Shown here piece by piece: positions 8,095 to 17,647 of a DNA stretch of 64,000 nt. The position numbers and the translations under genes were made by a program. The notes beneath the pieces are model-generated. The model did not search any database, was not told where the DNA came from, and saw only the letters and a program-made list of their open reading frames with translations. The number at the start of each line of letters is the position of its first letter. The first letter of the stretch is position 1. Source of the stretch: Pelomonas paludis (GTDB lineage Bacteria; Pseudomonadota; Gammaproteobacteria; Burkholderiales; Burkholderiaceae_C); contig NZ_JBDPZD010000003.1 in the NCBI RefSeq assembly GCF_039872745.1, positions 1 to 64,000 on the forward strand, written 5' to 3'.

Positions 8095-10265
8095 TTGAGA
8101 ACCTCGGTGCGCAGGAAGTGGGTGAGTTCGTCAGCCATCTGGGCGTGGACGTCGATGCGTGGGTGCGCGTAGGCAAAGGCCTGGAAGGTGTAGCGCCAGA
8201 CGAGCTGGTCGCCTTCGGCACGCAGGGTGGCGTAGGCATCGTCCAGCGCTTTCACGAGGCGGGGCTCGTCCTTCCAGGCTGTCATGCCGCCCACGGCGAT
8301 GACGAGCCGGGCGCCGGGGTGGCGCTGACGCAGCCGGCGGAGGAAGTCGAGGTAGCGCGCGCCGAACTCGGGCGAGAGCTTCTGGCCCATCGAGTTGGGG
8401 AAGCCGTGGTCGTTCTGCCCAAGGTTGATGACGACGATCTCGGGCTTGGCGGGGTCCGGCGGGGCGAAGGGCGCATCCAGGCGCGGCGCAACGCGGTCCC
8501 AGACCTGGTGCTGCAGCATGTCGTGCCAGGTGGCCGTGAGGCCGATGCCGCTGACGGCCTGGCCGAAGTAGTCGGCCCCCAAGCGCTCGGCGGTGATGGC
8601 GCCATAGGCGCGCGTGCCGTCGTGGGTGGAAAGGTCTTCGTACTGGTCGGCGCCGAGGTCGCCATTGCAGGCACCGGCGGTGATGGAGTCGCCGTAGACC
8701 ACGAGCCGAAGCGGGCGTGCGGGCGGCGGCGTAAGCAGGCGGCTGGCGGGCGCGAGGCGCAACCCGAGGAGGGTGGCATCGCCCTGCGAGCCCTCGGTGC
8801 GCTTGACGAGGCGCAGCTCGTGCTCGCCAGCAGGGAGGGGCTGCCTCAGCACCCATTCGCCCCGCTCGCCACGCACCTGCAGGCGGTGGGGCTGCTGGTC
8901 GACCCACACCGTGTAGTAGCTGACGCCATGCGGCTCGAAGCTGAACGCGATGGACTCGCCCGTGAAGCGGGCCCGCAGCTCGTTGCCGCTCCAGGACAGG
9001 CGCACGGCGCTCTGCCCCTCGACGCGCTTGCGCTCCATGCGGCCGATGAACTGCAACTCGGGCGCGTCGGTGCTGATGAGGCCGGCGCCGCCAGCTGGCT
9101 TGCGCTCGAAGTCGAAGCGCTGCAACTCGACGCCCTGCAGCCCCGCCGCCATCACGGCGAGCAAGCTCGCAGGCCGTCCGCTGCCCTGCCATTCGTCGCG
9201 CTTGACGCGCACGTGCAGCAGATGCGGCCCGGGCTCCAGGTCGCGGCCCACCAGGGTGTGGGACCAGCCGAGGTAGCCCTTTCGCTCGGGCACCTGGCCG
9301 CGCAGCGTCACCACGGTGCCGTCGTCCACCCATGCTTCGAGGTTGCGGTAGTGCTCGCTCTCGGCGTGGAAGACGGCGATCTGGCGGCCCCAGACGAGGA
9401 AGGATGCATGGGAGTCGTCGCGGGTGCTGACCCAGCCGGGCTGCTGGCGCGGCCACTCGGGATGCACGTCGCCGCCGCGCGTGAAGCCCTGGTTGGCGTA
9501 GGACAGCAGTTGGTCGCCAGACCAACTGCGTGTGAACTCGTGGTCGCGCCCATGCAGCGCGGCGGGCACGGTGGGTGCGGGAGCTGGAGCCGACGACAGG
9601 GCTGCGCTGATTTGCTCGACCAGCGCTGCGGCGATGGCGTCGTGCCCACGTTGGTTGGGGTGCACGGGCTCGTCGTAGAGCGCGGACCAGGAGCCCTGGC
9701 CGGCGGCCACGCGGGCTTGCATCCAGGCACCAAAGTCAAGGTGGCTGAGCCCGTAGTGGCGGGCAATGCGCAGTTGCTCCTCCACGGAGCCACGCGCCTG
9801 GTTGCCTTGCTGGGTGAGGTGCAGCGTGAACACCGCCGCTGGCTTGGGGGCTGAGAGCAGGCGGCGCACCAGGCCCTCGTAGCTGCTGCGGCGGGTGGCA
9901 GGGTCCAGCCACTCGTCGTTGACGCCGAACTCGACGATGACGAGATCAGGCTGGGCGTCCAGCACGTGGGCGTCAAGGCGCTGCACGGCGGCAGCGGAAT
10001 CCGTGCCGCTGACGCCGGCATTGATGAACGTGACCTTGCCCTTGCCCGGCTGCGCCAGCAGCCAGCGCTGCAACTGCCCGGCCCAGCCTCGTTGGCGCGG
10101 CGGGCTGGCCGCATAGCCGGTGGTGATGGAGCCACCGATGACGGCAACAGTCAGCGTCTGGCCTTGCTGCCAGTTCGCCAGCGCCTGCTGCAAGCGTGGG
10201 TCGGTGCCCGCGCGCGCATGGTCAAGGGACAGGAGCATCAGAACGAGTAGCAGCAGTCGGCGCAT
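8091..10265 (-). CDS. Two-domain SGNH/GDSL esterase, probable polysaccharide acetyl esterase
   Basis: A 724-residue exported protein; signal peptide MRRLLLLVLMLLSLDHARA. The first SGNH hydrolase domain (about 38-200) has the nucleophile block VIGGSITTG (44-50), block III VEFGVNDE (111-118) and block V DEPVHPNQRGHD. A middle region of about 300 residues looks beta-rich, like the jelly roll of CE2 esterases. The second SGNH domain starts near 520 with VVYGDSITAGACNGD and has INLGQNDHGFPN. Both domains keep the catalytic serine blocks, so two active sites are possible. The likely role is removal of acetyl groups from glucomannan or a related glycan. The start overlaps the previous gene by 44 bases; it was chosen because it begins the signal peptide. 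Confidence 0.82.
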   Translation of the reverse strand: MRRLLLLVLMLLSLDHARAGTDPRLQQALANWQQGQTLTVAVIGGSITTGYAASPPRQRGWAGQLQRWLLAQPGKGKVTFINAGVSGTDSAAAVQRLDAHVLDAQPDLVIVEFGVNDEWLDPATRRSSYEGLVRRLLSAPKPAAVFTLHLTQQGNQARGSVEEQLRIARHYGLSHLDFGAWMQARVAAGQGSWSALYDEPVHPNQRGHDAIAAALVEQISAALSSAPAPAPTVPAALHGRDHEFTRSWSGDQLLSYANQGFTRGGDVHPEWPRQQPGWVSTRDDSHASFLVWGRQIAVFHAESEHYRNLEAWVDDGTVVTLRGQVPERKGYLGWSHTLVGRDLEPGPHLLHVRVKRDEWQGSGRPASLLAVMAAGLQGVELQRFDFERKPAGGAGLISTDAPELQFIGRMERKRVEGQSAVRLSWSGNELRARFTGESIAFSFEPHGVSYYTVWVDQQPHRLQVRGERGEWVLRQPLPAGEHELRLVKRTEGSQGDATLLGLRLAPASRLLTPPPARPLRLVVYGDSITAGACNGDLGADQYEDLSTHDGTRAYGAITAERLGADYFGQAVSGIGLTATWHDMLQHQVWDRVAPRLDAPFAPPDPAKPEIVVINLGQNDHGFPNSMGQKLSPEFGARYLDFLRRLRQRHPGARLVIAVGGMTAWKDEPRLVKALDDAYATLRAEGDQLVWRYTFQAFAYAHPRIDVHAQMADELTHFLRTEVLK

Positions 10266-11445
10266 GGCGAGCAAGGCGCGAGAGCATTTCAAGCTCGGCG
10301 CGGACATGGTGATAGGGGCATTCCCAAGGGCCGGCCTTGGGGGTGGAGGGCAGGGGTCGCAGCTCGGCGTCGAGCATCTTGATCCAGTCGCCATGCTGGC
10401 GATCCACATGGTGCTGGCTGATGAACTGCCAACTGCGGTGTGCGGCCTGTGCAAAGCGGGCCTCGCCGCTGATCTCGAAGGCGTCCCAGTAGCCGACCAT
10501 GGCTTCGGCCTGCACCCACCAGTGGCGCCGCGTGTCGGTGGCCTTGCCGCCAAACTCGCCCGCGCCCAGCATGCTGCCGTCGGGCGCCATGCCCGTGGCC
10601 AGCACGGCGTCGGCGATGGTGACAGCCAAGCTGCGCGCGCGGGCCAGGCGGGCGGGGTCGCCAAGCACCTCGGCGGCGCGCACCAGCAGCCAGCCGGATT
10701 CGATGTCGTGGCCCCAAGAGAGCAGGGGCGTCATGTTCTGCCAGTCGCGGGTGAAGAACTGGCCGAAGCAGCGGTCCTGCGGGCGCCAGAGCTTGTCCAG
10801 GAAGAGGTCGATCAGCTCGGCCAGGCGCTCGCGCACCCGGGCTTCCGGCCGCGCGCGGTAGAGCTCGGTGAAGGCCTCCATCACGTGCAGCAGGGTGTTG
10901 GTCGTCTTGGGGGCGGGGGGCTCGGCGTCCGACAGCTTCGCGCCGGGCAGCACCTGCCAGTCGCGCGTGCAGCCTTCGTAGTAGCCGCCCAGCTCAGGGT
11001 CGCGGGCGTGGGTGTCGATCAGCTCGAACAGCCGCCAGGCGGCCGCCAGGGCCTCAGGCTCCGGGCAGCTGACGAGGGCGTAGATGCCAAATGCCTGGGC
11101 GTAGGTCTGCTTGTGGTCCGCGATGGGGTGGCCCTCCGCATCGACCGACCAGAACAGGCCGCCGTGTTGGGCATCCGTCAGGCGTTGAAGCACCCAGCGC
11201 AACGCCTGTTGCACGCGCTGGCCACGCGCCTGACCAAGCTGGCGCGCCGCATTGCTGAAGCTCCAGAGCACCCGGGTGCCCAGGACGGCAGTGCGCGGGG
11301 CGTCCAGGAGGCGGCCATCCAGCTCTCGGCCACCAAGCAGGCGGCCTTGGGGGTCGAACATCTCGCCCTGCCACCAGGGCAGGACGTTGTCGGTCAGGTC
11401 GGCACGCACGCTGTGCGCCCAGGCCTGGGTATCGGTAGGGGTCAT
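10222..11445 (-). CDS. AGE-superfamily cellobiose/mannobiose 2-epimerase
   Basis: A 407-residue cytoplasmic enzyme. Motifs of the cellobiose 2-epimerase group are clear: KTTNTLLHVMEAFTELY, SWGHDIESGWLL, HWWVQAEAMVGYWDAF and the terminal KAGPWECPYHHVRA, with the conserved catalytic histidines. It would convert beta-1,4-mannobiose to mannosyl-glucose, or cellobiose to glucosyl-mannose. It is the first gene of the operon running to GH5. The ATG at 11445 (MTPTDTQ) gives the family-typical N terminus; an in-frame ATG at 11652 lies over an operator and would add 69 low-complexity residues, so it was rejected. No GH130 phosphorylase, the usual partner of mannobiose 2-epimerase, is visible in this window. 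Confidence 0.87.
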   Translation of the reverse strand: MTPTDTQAWAHSVRADLTDNVLPWWQGEMFDPQGRLLGGRELDGRLLDAPRTAVLGTRVLWSFSNAARQLGQARGQRVQQALRWVLQRLTDAQHGGLFWSVDAEGHPIADHKQTYAQAFGIYALVSCPEPEALAAAWRLFELIDTHARDPELGGYYEGCTRDWQVLPGAKLSDAEPPAPKTTNTLLHVMEAFTELYRARPEARVRERLAELIDLFLDKLWRPQDRCFGQFFTRDWQNMTPLLSWGHDIESGWLLVRAAEVLGDPARLARARSLAVTIADAVLATGMAPDGSMLGAGEFGGKATDTRRHWWVQAEAMVGYWDAFEISGEARFAQAAHRSWQFISQHHVDRQHGDWIKMLDAELRPLPSTPKAGPWECPYHHVRAELEMLSRLARHAPTAATRSDAPVP

Positions 11446-11639
11446 GGGTGAGTCAGGGGGGGGCAGGGCCCAGACGCTGTCGCGGGGGCGCGACGCCAGG
11501 GCGCGCAGTTTCGCGCTGGAACGACTTTCGAGAGACCGGTCGCAGGGTGGGCTGAGAGGGCGGATGCAGTCGCCGACGTTGGCTTGTGGACTCGCCGCGC
11601 CGCTTGGTGAGGTTGAGGGTGACCGCAACAAATAGTTCC

Positions 11640-11650
11640 GTTTACTAAAC
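11640..11650. promoter_or_regulatory. Putative LacI-family operator (epimerase operon side)
   Basis: Perfect palindrome GTTTACTAAAC, about 195 bases upstream of the epimerase start. It has the same core as the sites near 4560 and at 11813. Confidence 0.55.
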
Positions 11651-11812
11651 ATCAGACAGAATTAGACGCCAGAACGGCAGTTTTGTGCGCGTCGATGCGC
11701 GTTTTCCCTGCAAGTAAAACCCCGAGGTGACCGAGGCTGAACGAGTGAACATACTGCTGGCAGCCTGGAAGCAGGAGCTTGATCCGTTCCTCGATCAAAA
11801 GTTGCGTAGATT

Positions 11813-11824
11813 GTTTAGATAAAC
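11813..11824. promoter_or_regulatory. Putative LacI-family operator (GH2 operon side)
   Basis: Perfect palindrome GTTTAGATAAAC, about 175 bases upstream of the GH2 start, in the same family as the sites at 4542-4573 and 11640-11650. Confidence 0.55.
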
Positions 11825-11997
11825 ACGGTTGTTGTGTTGCGTTGTTCTCCCCCTTATCGGTTGGCTGATTACAGCCTGTTTAGCTTTGTTGGGTCTGTGG
11901 AGCCTGGCGGCGCCGCTGCACGCCTGGGGCTGGGTGTTTCAGTGGGTTTCATGACTCGTTCTTGCGGGGCGCTGGATCCTGCGCGGTGGGTGGCGTC

Positions 11998-14520
11998 GTG
12001 ACTGATCGTCAAATCGTGCCCCTGAACGAGGGGTGGCAACTGGCTGAGGCACCCGCGCGGGCTTCGGCGGCTGAGCTGGCGCGGTTGCCTGAATCGGCCT
12101 GGCTCAACGCCACGGTGCCGGGCTCCGCCCACGGCGCACTGCTGCGTGCGGGCCGCATCCCCGACCCTTTCTACGGCATGAACGAGCAGGCCGTGCAGTG
12201 GGTGGGGGACAAGACCTGGGTCTGGCGCCTGCGCTTTCGCGTCGACGCCGACTTCGAACCCCACGAGGACCTGGTGTTCCAGGGCCTCGATACCTATTGC
12301 GATGTGTGGCTGAACGGCGAGCTGCTGCTCAGCACCGACAACATGTTTGTGCCGCACCGCGTGGCTGTGCGGGACCGCCTGCGCGCAGGGCTCAATGAGC
12401 TGCTGCTGTGCTTCCATCCGGCGCTCGTGCGGGCGCGCGTGATCGAGGCAGCGCACGGCAAGCGCCATCTCTGGAACGGCGACAGTGCTCGCCTCTACGT
12501 GCGCAAGGCGCAGTACCACTTTGGGTGGGACTGGGGGCCTGTGCTGATGACGAGCGGGCCGTGGCTCCCGATCCAGAGGCAGCGCTACGGCACGCGGATT
12601 GATGATGTGCAATGCCGCCAACTGCACGCGACCGAAGCCGGGGGGCCGGTTCGCGTGCAGTTGCGGACGCGCTGGGCTGGTGATGCGCCCTCGAGGGTCT
12701 CGCACGAGTTGCTGGACCCCGAGGGCAGGCCGGTGGCTGCCGCCGATGTTTCGGCATCGTGCGGCGAAGCCAGCCTGACCGTCACCGAGCCCCGCTTGTG
12801 GTGGCCGCGTGGCATGGGGGAGCAAGCGCTCTATACCCTTGTCACGCGGCTGCATGCGGGCGACCAGGTGGTGGCCGTGGACCGCCGCCGTATCGGCTTG
12901 CGGACGCTGCGCCTGGTGCAGCAGCCCGTGGCGGGCGAGGCTGGCACCAGCTTCTTCTTCGAGGTGAACGGCCGCGAGGTCTTCATCGGCGGGGCCAACT
13001 GGATCCCGGACGACAACTTGCTGGAGCGCATCACGCCTGCGCGCTACCGCCAGCGCGTCGAGCAGGCGGTGGCCGGCAACATGAACATGCTGCGCGTCTG
13101 GGCCGGCGGCATCTACGAAGACGACGCCTTCTACGACGCTTGCGATGAACTGGGCGTGCTGGTCTGGCAGGACTTCCTCTTCGCCTGTGGGCTCTACCCC
13201 GCGCATGCGGAGTTCCAAGCCAGTGTTCGAGCTGAAGCCGAGGCGGCAGTGCGGCGCCTGCGCCACCGTGCCTGCTTGGCGCTGTGGTGCGGCAATAACG
13301 AGGACTACGCCATCGCCGAGTCCATCGGTGCCCACGGCCCGCAAGCGCCGTCTGGCCGCTTCCCGGCGCGCGTGATCTACGAGGAGTTGTTGCCCGCCGT
13401 TTGCGCCGCCCTCGACCCAGACCGTCCCTACTGGCCGGGCAGCCCGTATTCACCCAACGCCACTGGCATCACGCTCTCTTCGGACCCAACGGTGGGCGAC
13501 CGCCACTCATGGGAAATCTGGCACCAGGCCATGCTGCCCTATCAGCGCTACGCCGATGTGCAATCGCGCTTTGTCAGCGAGTTCGGCATGCAGGCGCATC
13601 CGTCCCTGGCCTTGCTGGAGCGCACCTTGCCCGAGGCCGAGCGCTATCCCGAGAGCCGCACCATGGTCTGGCACAACAAGGCCGGCAGTGGGGCGCCAGA
13701 CGGACACCGCCGCCTCGCGGTTTACGTGTCGGACAACCTGCGCGCCGCAACGTCGCTGGCCGGGCAGGTCTACGCGACCCAGTTCATCCAGGCGGAAGCC
13801 ATGCGCGTGGCCTACCAGGACTTTCGCCGGCGCTGGCAGCGCCCCGGGGCACGCGCCGTTGGCGGCGCCCTGGTCTGGCAGCTCAACGATTGCTGGCCCG
13901 TCACCAGCTGGGCGCTCATCGATTCAGCCGGCGTCGTCAAGCCGGCCTGGCATGCGATACGCCGCGCCATGGCGCCGCTCGCGGTCGCTCTGCGGCAAGA
14001 GAAAAACTCACTTCGATTCACGGTGATGAATGCCGGCGCGACCCGCGAACTCGCCATGCGCTTCAAGGCCTTTGATCTGCAAGGTAACTGTCGTTTTGAG
14101 CAGACATTAGGGTGGACCGCAGACAGCGATGTCAGTGCTGATGGATGGATTGCGCTACCCGTTTCGGATATCACTGTCGTTGCTGAAGTTATTGCGACTG
14201 ATGCCCGCACTAATTCCGAGATTTCGAGGGATTGCGCGTGGCCCGAGCCGTTCAAGTACCAGGATTTCTCGCTTGCGAGCCTCAGTTTTCACCGCTCTGA
14301 TGAGGGCCTGAAAGTGAGTGCCACCGCACCTGTCAAGGGCCTGTGGTTGCTGTCCGAGGGCCTGGAGTTTGAAGACAACTTCATTGACCTTGTGCCTGGC
14401 GATGTTCGCCACATCGCCGTGCGTGGTGTTTGCCGGGCGCCGGTGGTCTGGACTGCTTTGGACCAATTGGGAGGAAAGGTGCCTGAAGCACTCATCCCTG
14501 GCGCCCCTTTCTCGCCGTGA
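11998..14520 (+). CDS. GH2 family beta-mannosidase
   Basis: An 840-residue enzyme that releases mannose from the non-reducing end of beta-1,4-manno-oligosaccharides. The N-terminal sugar-binding domain carries LNEGWQL and VFQGLDTYCDVWLNG, and the KAQYHFGWDWGP motif near 180 is typical of beta-mannosidases. The TIM barrel has NMLRVWAGGIYEDDAFYDACD, the acid/base glutamate in LWCGNNED (about residue 434) and the nucleophile in SEFGMQAHPS (about 528). No signal peptide, so it is cytoplasmic. The GTG at 11998 (MTDRQIVPLNEGW) fits the family N terminus; a TTG at 11962 is in frame. It is followed after 61 bases by the TonB-dependent receptor, probably as one operon. Confidence 0.92.
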   Translation: MTDRQIVPLNEGWQLAEAPARASAAELARLPESAWLNATVPGSAHGALLRAGRIPDPFYGMNEQAVQWVGDKTWVWRLRFRVDADFEPHEDLVFQGLDTYCDVWLNGELLLSTDNMFVPHRVAVRDRLRAGLNELLLCFHPALVRARVIEAAHGKRHLWNGDSARLYVRKAQYHFGWDWGPVLMTSGPWLPIQRQRYGTRIDDVQCRQLHATEAGGPVRVQLRTRWAGDAPSRVSHELLDPEGRPVAAADVSASCGEASLTVTEPRLWWPRGMGEQALYTLVTRLHAGDQVVAVDRRRIGLRTLRLVQQPVAGEAGTSFFFEVNGREVFIGGANWIPDDNLLERITPARYRQRVEQAVAGNMNMLRVWAGGIYEDDAFYDACDELGVLVWQDFLFACGLYPAHAEFQASVRAEAEAAVRRLRHRACLALWCGNNEDYAIAESIGAHGPQAPSGRFPARVIYEELLPAVCAALDPDRPYWPGSPYSPNATGITLSSDPTVGDRHSWEIWHQAMLPYQRYADVQSRFVSEFGMQAHPSLALLERTLPEAERYPESRTMVWHNKAGSGAPDGHRRLAVYVSDNLRAATSLAGQVYATQFIQAEAMRVAYQDFRRRWQRPGARAVGGALVWQLNDCWPVTSWALIDSAGVVKPAWHAIRRAMAPLAVALRQEKNSLRFTVMNAGATRELAMRFKAFDLQGNCRFEQTLGWTADSDVSADGWIALPVSDITVVAEVIATDARTNSEISRDCAWPEPFKYQDFSLASLSFHRSDEGLKVSATAPVKGLWLLSEGLEFEDNFIDLVPGDVRHIAVRGVCRAPVVWTALDQLGGKVPEALIPGAPFSP

Positions 14521-14581
14521 TCCCGTGCCCCGGGGTCACATCTTTCAACCTTGACTAGCTTTACCCAACCAGAGGATCCCC

Positions 14582-17500
14582 ATGAGGAGACATTTCAAGC
14601 AGACGCTGCTGTCCCTGGCCGCAACGCACGTGGCCTTGACGGCTGGCGTCGCGTTCGCCCAGGCGCAGACAGGCGCAGCGGCTCCGGCCGCTGACAAGAG
14701 CTCACAGCAGCTCGAAACCGTGGTGGTGTCGGGGCGGCGTGCCGCACTCGCTACCGCGCAAAAGATCAAGCAGAACTCCGATGAAATCGTCGACTCGGTT
14801 GTCGCCGAAGAAATCGGCAAGCTGCCAGACCGTTCGGTCTCGGAAGTGCTGCAGCGCATCGTTGGCGCCACCATGTCGCGCGTGTCCGCGTCGAACGACC
14901 CGGTGCACTTCTCGGTCGAAGGCTCGGGCGTCAATATCCGTGGCCTGACCTACGTCAGCTCCACGCTGAATGGCCGCGAAACCTTCAGCGCCAACCAGGG
15001 CCGCACACTCGGTTTCGAGGACGTGCCGCCTGAACTGATGGCCGGCGTCGACGTGTACAAGAACCCGTCGGCCTCGCAGATCGAAGGCGCCATCGGCGGC
15101 TTGGTGAACCTGCGCACGGCCCTGCCGTTCGACTACTCGGGTTTCAAGGGTGCGATCTCGGTCGACGCCACGCGCGGCAGCCTGTCAGCCAAGACCAAGC
15201 CCAGCATCTCGGGCCTGCTGTCCAACACCTGGAACACGCCTGCCGGCAAGATCGGTCTGCTGATTGACGCCACGCATTCGCTCGGCGCCAGCCGGACCGA
15301 CGGCCTGGTGCTGGACCCCTTCTACAAGGCCACGCCCGACGCCAAGAACTGGATTCCGAAGGCCATGTCCTGGAAGCAGCAGTTCTACAACCGCACGCGC
15401 GATGGCCTCTACGGCGCGGCGCAGTGGAAGAAGGACAGCATTGAATCCTCGCTGACCTTCTTCCGCTCCAAATACAAGTTCGACTGGAACGAGTACAACG
15501 TCAGCGCGCAGAACGACCCCTACAGCGTCGTCGTGCTTGACGGCACCTATGACGCCAACGGTGTGATGACCAAGGGCGTGCTGACCGGCAAGAAGGACGC
15601 CAACGGGAACTACACCGGCCTCGAAGTCGAGAACCAGACCCGCTTCTCGAAGCGTGCCTCGCAAACCGACGAATGGGCTTGGAAGATCTCTGGCCGGGTC
15701 AACGACAACCTGACCTTGAGCTCGGACCTGCAGTACATCAAGTCGAGTACTCAGAACTTTGATTCGACCGTGGGTACCGGCGTTCAACTGCCCAAGCAGA
15801 CCGTGGACCTGACGGGTTCCATGCCGAAGCTGGTCTTTGACCAGGGCGACATGGCGATCATGAATGACCCGTCCAAGTACTACTGGTCCATGATGATGGA
15901 CCACCTGGACAAGGGCAAGGGCACCCAAAAGGCATGGAAGGGTGATGCGCGCTGGATGTTCAACGACGACTCCGTCTTCCAGGACGTGACCGTCGGTGTG
16001 CGCCTGGCCAAGCGCGATGCCGAGACCGTCAACAGCAACCCCAATTACAACTGGGCGACCGTCACCCACGCGTGGCAGGTGGGCTGGAACATCAAGGATC
16101 TGGCCTATCTGCCGAAGTCTGATCTGCCGACATTCAAGAACACCTACAGCGGATTCATGAATGGCAAGGTCCAGCCTCCGAACCTGTATTTCCCGGCGGC
16201 GTCGGTGGCCTTCGGCTGGCCCGACAGCTACAACAAGCTGCACCAGCTCTATTTGAACGAGTGCGATGCGCTCGCGAAAACGGCAGGTTGGGACGGAGCT
16301 GGCTGCGCACAGCAAGCCAACAGCATTAAGGGCGGTGGCAAGTGGGCGGTCGCGACCTTCGGCACTGACCCGTCCGGCCGGAACACGCAATCGGAGACCA
16401 CCACTGCCGCCTATGGGCAACTGCGGTTCTCCTTTGAGGACCATGGCCTCCCGATCGACGGCAATGTCGGTTTGCGCGTGGTCAGGACCCAGAACGATGC
16501 CGATGGCTACACCATCCTGCGGACCCAGCCGGCGCCTTCCGGGGCGACCGGCGTGGCAGTGCCTAAGCTGACGCCGTTTGAGAAGGCCGAGGTCTACAGC
16601 CAGAGCTTCACGGACTTCCTGCCGAGCTTGAACCTCAAGTACAAGGCGACGAAGGATCTGCAGTTCCGCTTCGCTGTGTCGCGCGCGCTGGCGCGCCCGC
16701 AGTTCGGCCAGATGCAGGCATACATCTCGATGGCCCAAGGCATTGAGCTGGATTCGAAGGTCGTCCCGCCAAACGTCAAGAAGGTCAACCTCAGCGGCTC
16801 CGGCAACGGCAACCCCTTCCTGAAGCCCATCACTTCCGACCAGGAAGACCTGACGGCTGAGTGGTACTTCGCGAAGAATGGCTCCCTGACGGCGGCCCTC
16901 TTCAACAAGAACCTGAAGAACATCATCGTCAACCAGGCATTCAACCGGACCATCAAGGACGACAACGGCCAGCCCGTCACGTTCGTGCTCAACGGCCCGG
17001 TCAATGGTGCCAAGGGCTATGCCCGTGGCATGGAGCTGGCCTATCAGCAGTATTTCGAGGGTCTCCCGGACGCCTTGCAAGGCCTCGGTCTGCAGGCGAA
17101 CTACACCTTCGTGGACAGCAAGGTCAAGCGCTACAACGCGGTGTATACGGGCTTCTGCTCGCCGGGCGAAGGTCAAGAGAACTTCAACCTGTACATCAAC
17201 GGTTGCGATACCGATGGCCGTTCGTTTGGCGACGTACCGCTCGACAACCTGTCACGCAACACCTTCAACATCGCGCTGCTGTATGACCAAGGCCCGGTGT
17301 CTGCCCGTATCGCCTACAACTGGCGTGGCAAGTACCTCTACGGCGTGGCGTTGAACTCCGACAACACGGGTCCGAACCAGACCAATGCGTTGGACACCAA
17401 CCCGGGCAGTGCGACCTTCGGTCAGCACAACCTGCCGGTGGGCCTGCCGTTGTGGGCAGATGGTTATGGCCAGCTTGATGCCGGTATCCACCTGAAGATC

Positions 17501-17647
17501 GGCAGCAATATGTCGGTCGGTCTGGAAGCCAGCAACCTGCTGAACAAGACCTACAAGCAGATCATGCAGCAGCACATCGGCATGATCGGCCACAACTACT
17601 TCACGTCGGGTCGCACCCTCAAGATCAACGCGCAATACAACTTCTGA
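14582..17647 (+). CDS. TonB-dependent receptor of the carbohydrate-uptake type
   Basis: A 1021-residue outer-membrane receptor of the large Xanthomonas/Caulobacter type often linked to glycan uptake. The signal peptide ends near VAFAQAQ; a TonB-box-like LETVVVSG follows at about 43-50. The plug domain has EEIGKLPDRSVSEVLQRI, GVNIRGL and IEGAIGGLVNLRTALPF. The barrel ends with the canonical aromatic terminus ...LKINAQYNF. A Shine-Dalgarno-like AGAGGA precedes the ATG. Together with GH2 upstream and the symporter downstream it would import manno- or gluco-oligosaccharides across the outer membrane. A strong terminator follows at 17697. The ligand is inferred from neighbours. Confidence 0.92.
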   Translation: MRRHFKQTLLSLAATHVALTAGVAFAQAQTGAAAPAADKSSQQLETVVVSGRRAALATAQKIKQNSDEIVDSVVAEEIGKLPDRSVSEVLQRIVGATMSRVSASNDPVHFSVEGSGVNIRGLTYVSSTLNGRETFSANQGRTLGFEDVPPELMAGVDVYKNPSASQIEGAIGGLVNLRTALPFDYSGFKGAISVDATRGSLSAKTKPSISGLLSNTWNTPAGKIGLLIDATHSLGASRTDGLVLDPFYKATPDAKNWIPKAMSWKQQFYNRTRDGLYGAAQWKKDSIESSLTFFRSKYKFDWNEYNVSAQNDPYSVVVLDGTYDANGVMTKGVLTGKKDANGNYTGLEVENQTRFSKRASQTDEWAWKISGRVNDNLTLSSDLQYIKSSTQNFDSTVGTGVQLPKQTVDLTGSMPKLVFDQGDMAIMNDPSKYYWSMMMDHLDKGKGTQKAWKGDARWMFNDDSVFQDVTVGVRLAKRDAETVNSNPNYNWATVTHAWQVGWNIKDLAYLPKSDLPTFKNTYSGFMNGKVQPPNLYFPAASVAFGWPDSYNKLHQLYLNECDALAKTAGWDGAGCAQQANSIKGGGKWAVATFGTDPSGRNTQSETTTAAYGQLRFSFEDHGLPIDGNVGLRVVRTQNDADGYTILRTQPAPSGATGVAVPKLTPFEKAEVYSQSFTDFLPSLNLKYKATKDLQFRFAVSRALARPQFGQMQAYISMAQGIELDSKVVPPNVKKVNLSGSGNGNPFLKPITSDQEDLTAEWYFAKNGSLTAALFNKNLKNIIVNQAFNRTIKDDNGQPVTFVLNGPVNGAKGYARGMELAYQQYFEGLPDALQGLGLQANYTFVDSKVKRYNAVYTGFCSPGEGQENFNLYINGCDTDGRSFGDVPLDNLSRNTFNIALLYDQGPVSARIAYNWRGKYLYGVALNSDNTGPNQTNALDTNPGSATFGQHNLPVGLPLWADGYGQLDAGIHLKIGSNMSVGLEASNLLNKTYKQIMQQHIGMIGHNYFTSGRTLKINAQYNF

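Larger units (their letters stand above)
11446..11997. promoter_or_regulatory. Divergent promoter region between the epimerase operon and the GH2-TonB receptor operon
   Basis: About 550 bases without a supported gene. It contains two palindromic operator-like sites (described separately) and a further GTTTAGC half-site near 11879. The stretch 11640-11890 is clearly more AT-rich than its surroundings. No unambiguous -35/-10 pair was chosen. Confidence 0.6.

Noticed and set aside
11446..11652. Extended start of the 2-epimerase at an ATG at 11652
   Set aside because: The ATG lies on the palindromic operator and the extra 69 residues have no homology-like features; MTPTDTQ gives the family-typical N terminus.
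15185..17176. Minus-strand open frame of 663 codons inside the TonB-dependent receptor
   Set aside because: The plus-strand receptor is complete; the antisense product is low-complexity and unlike any family.
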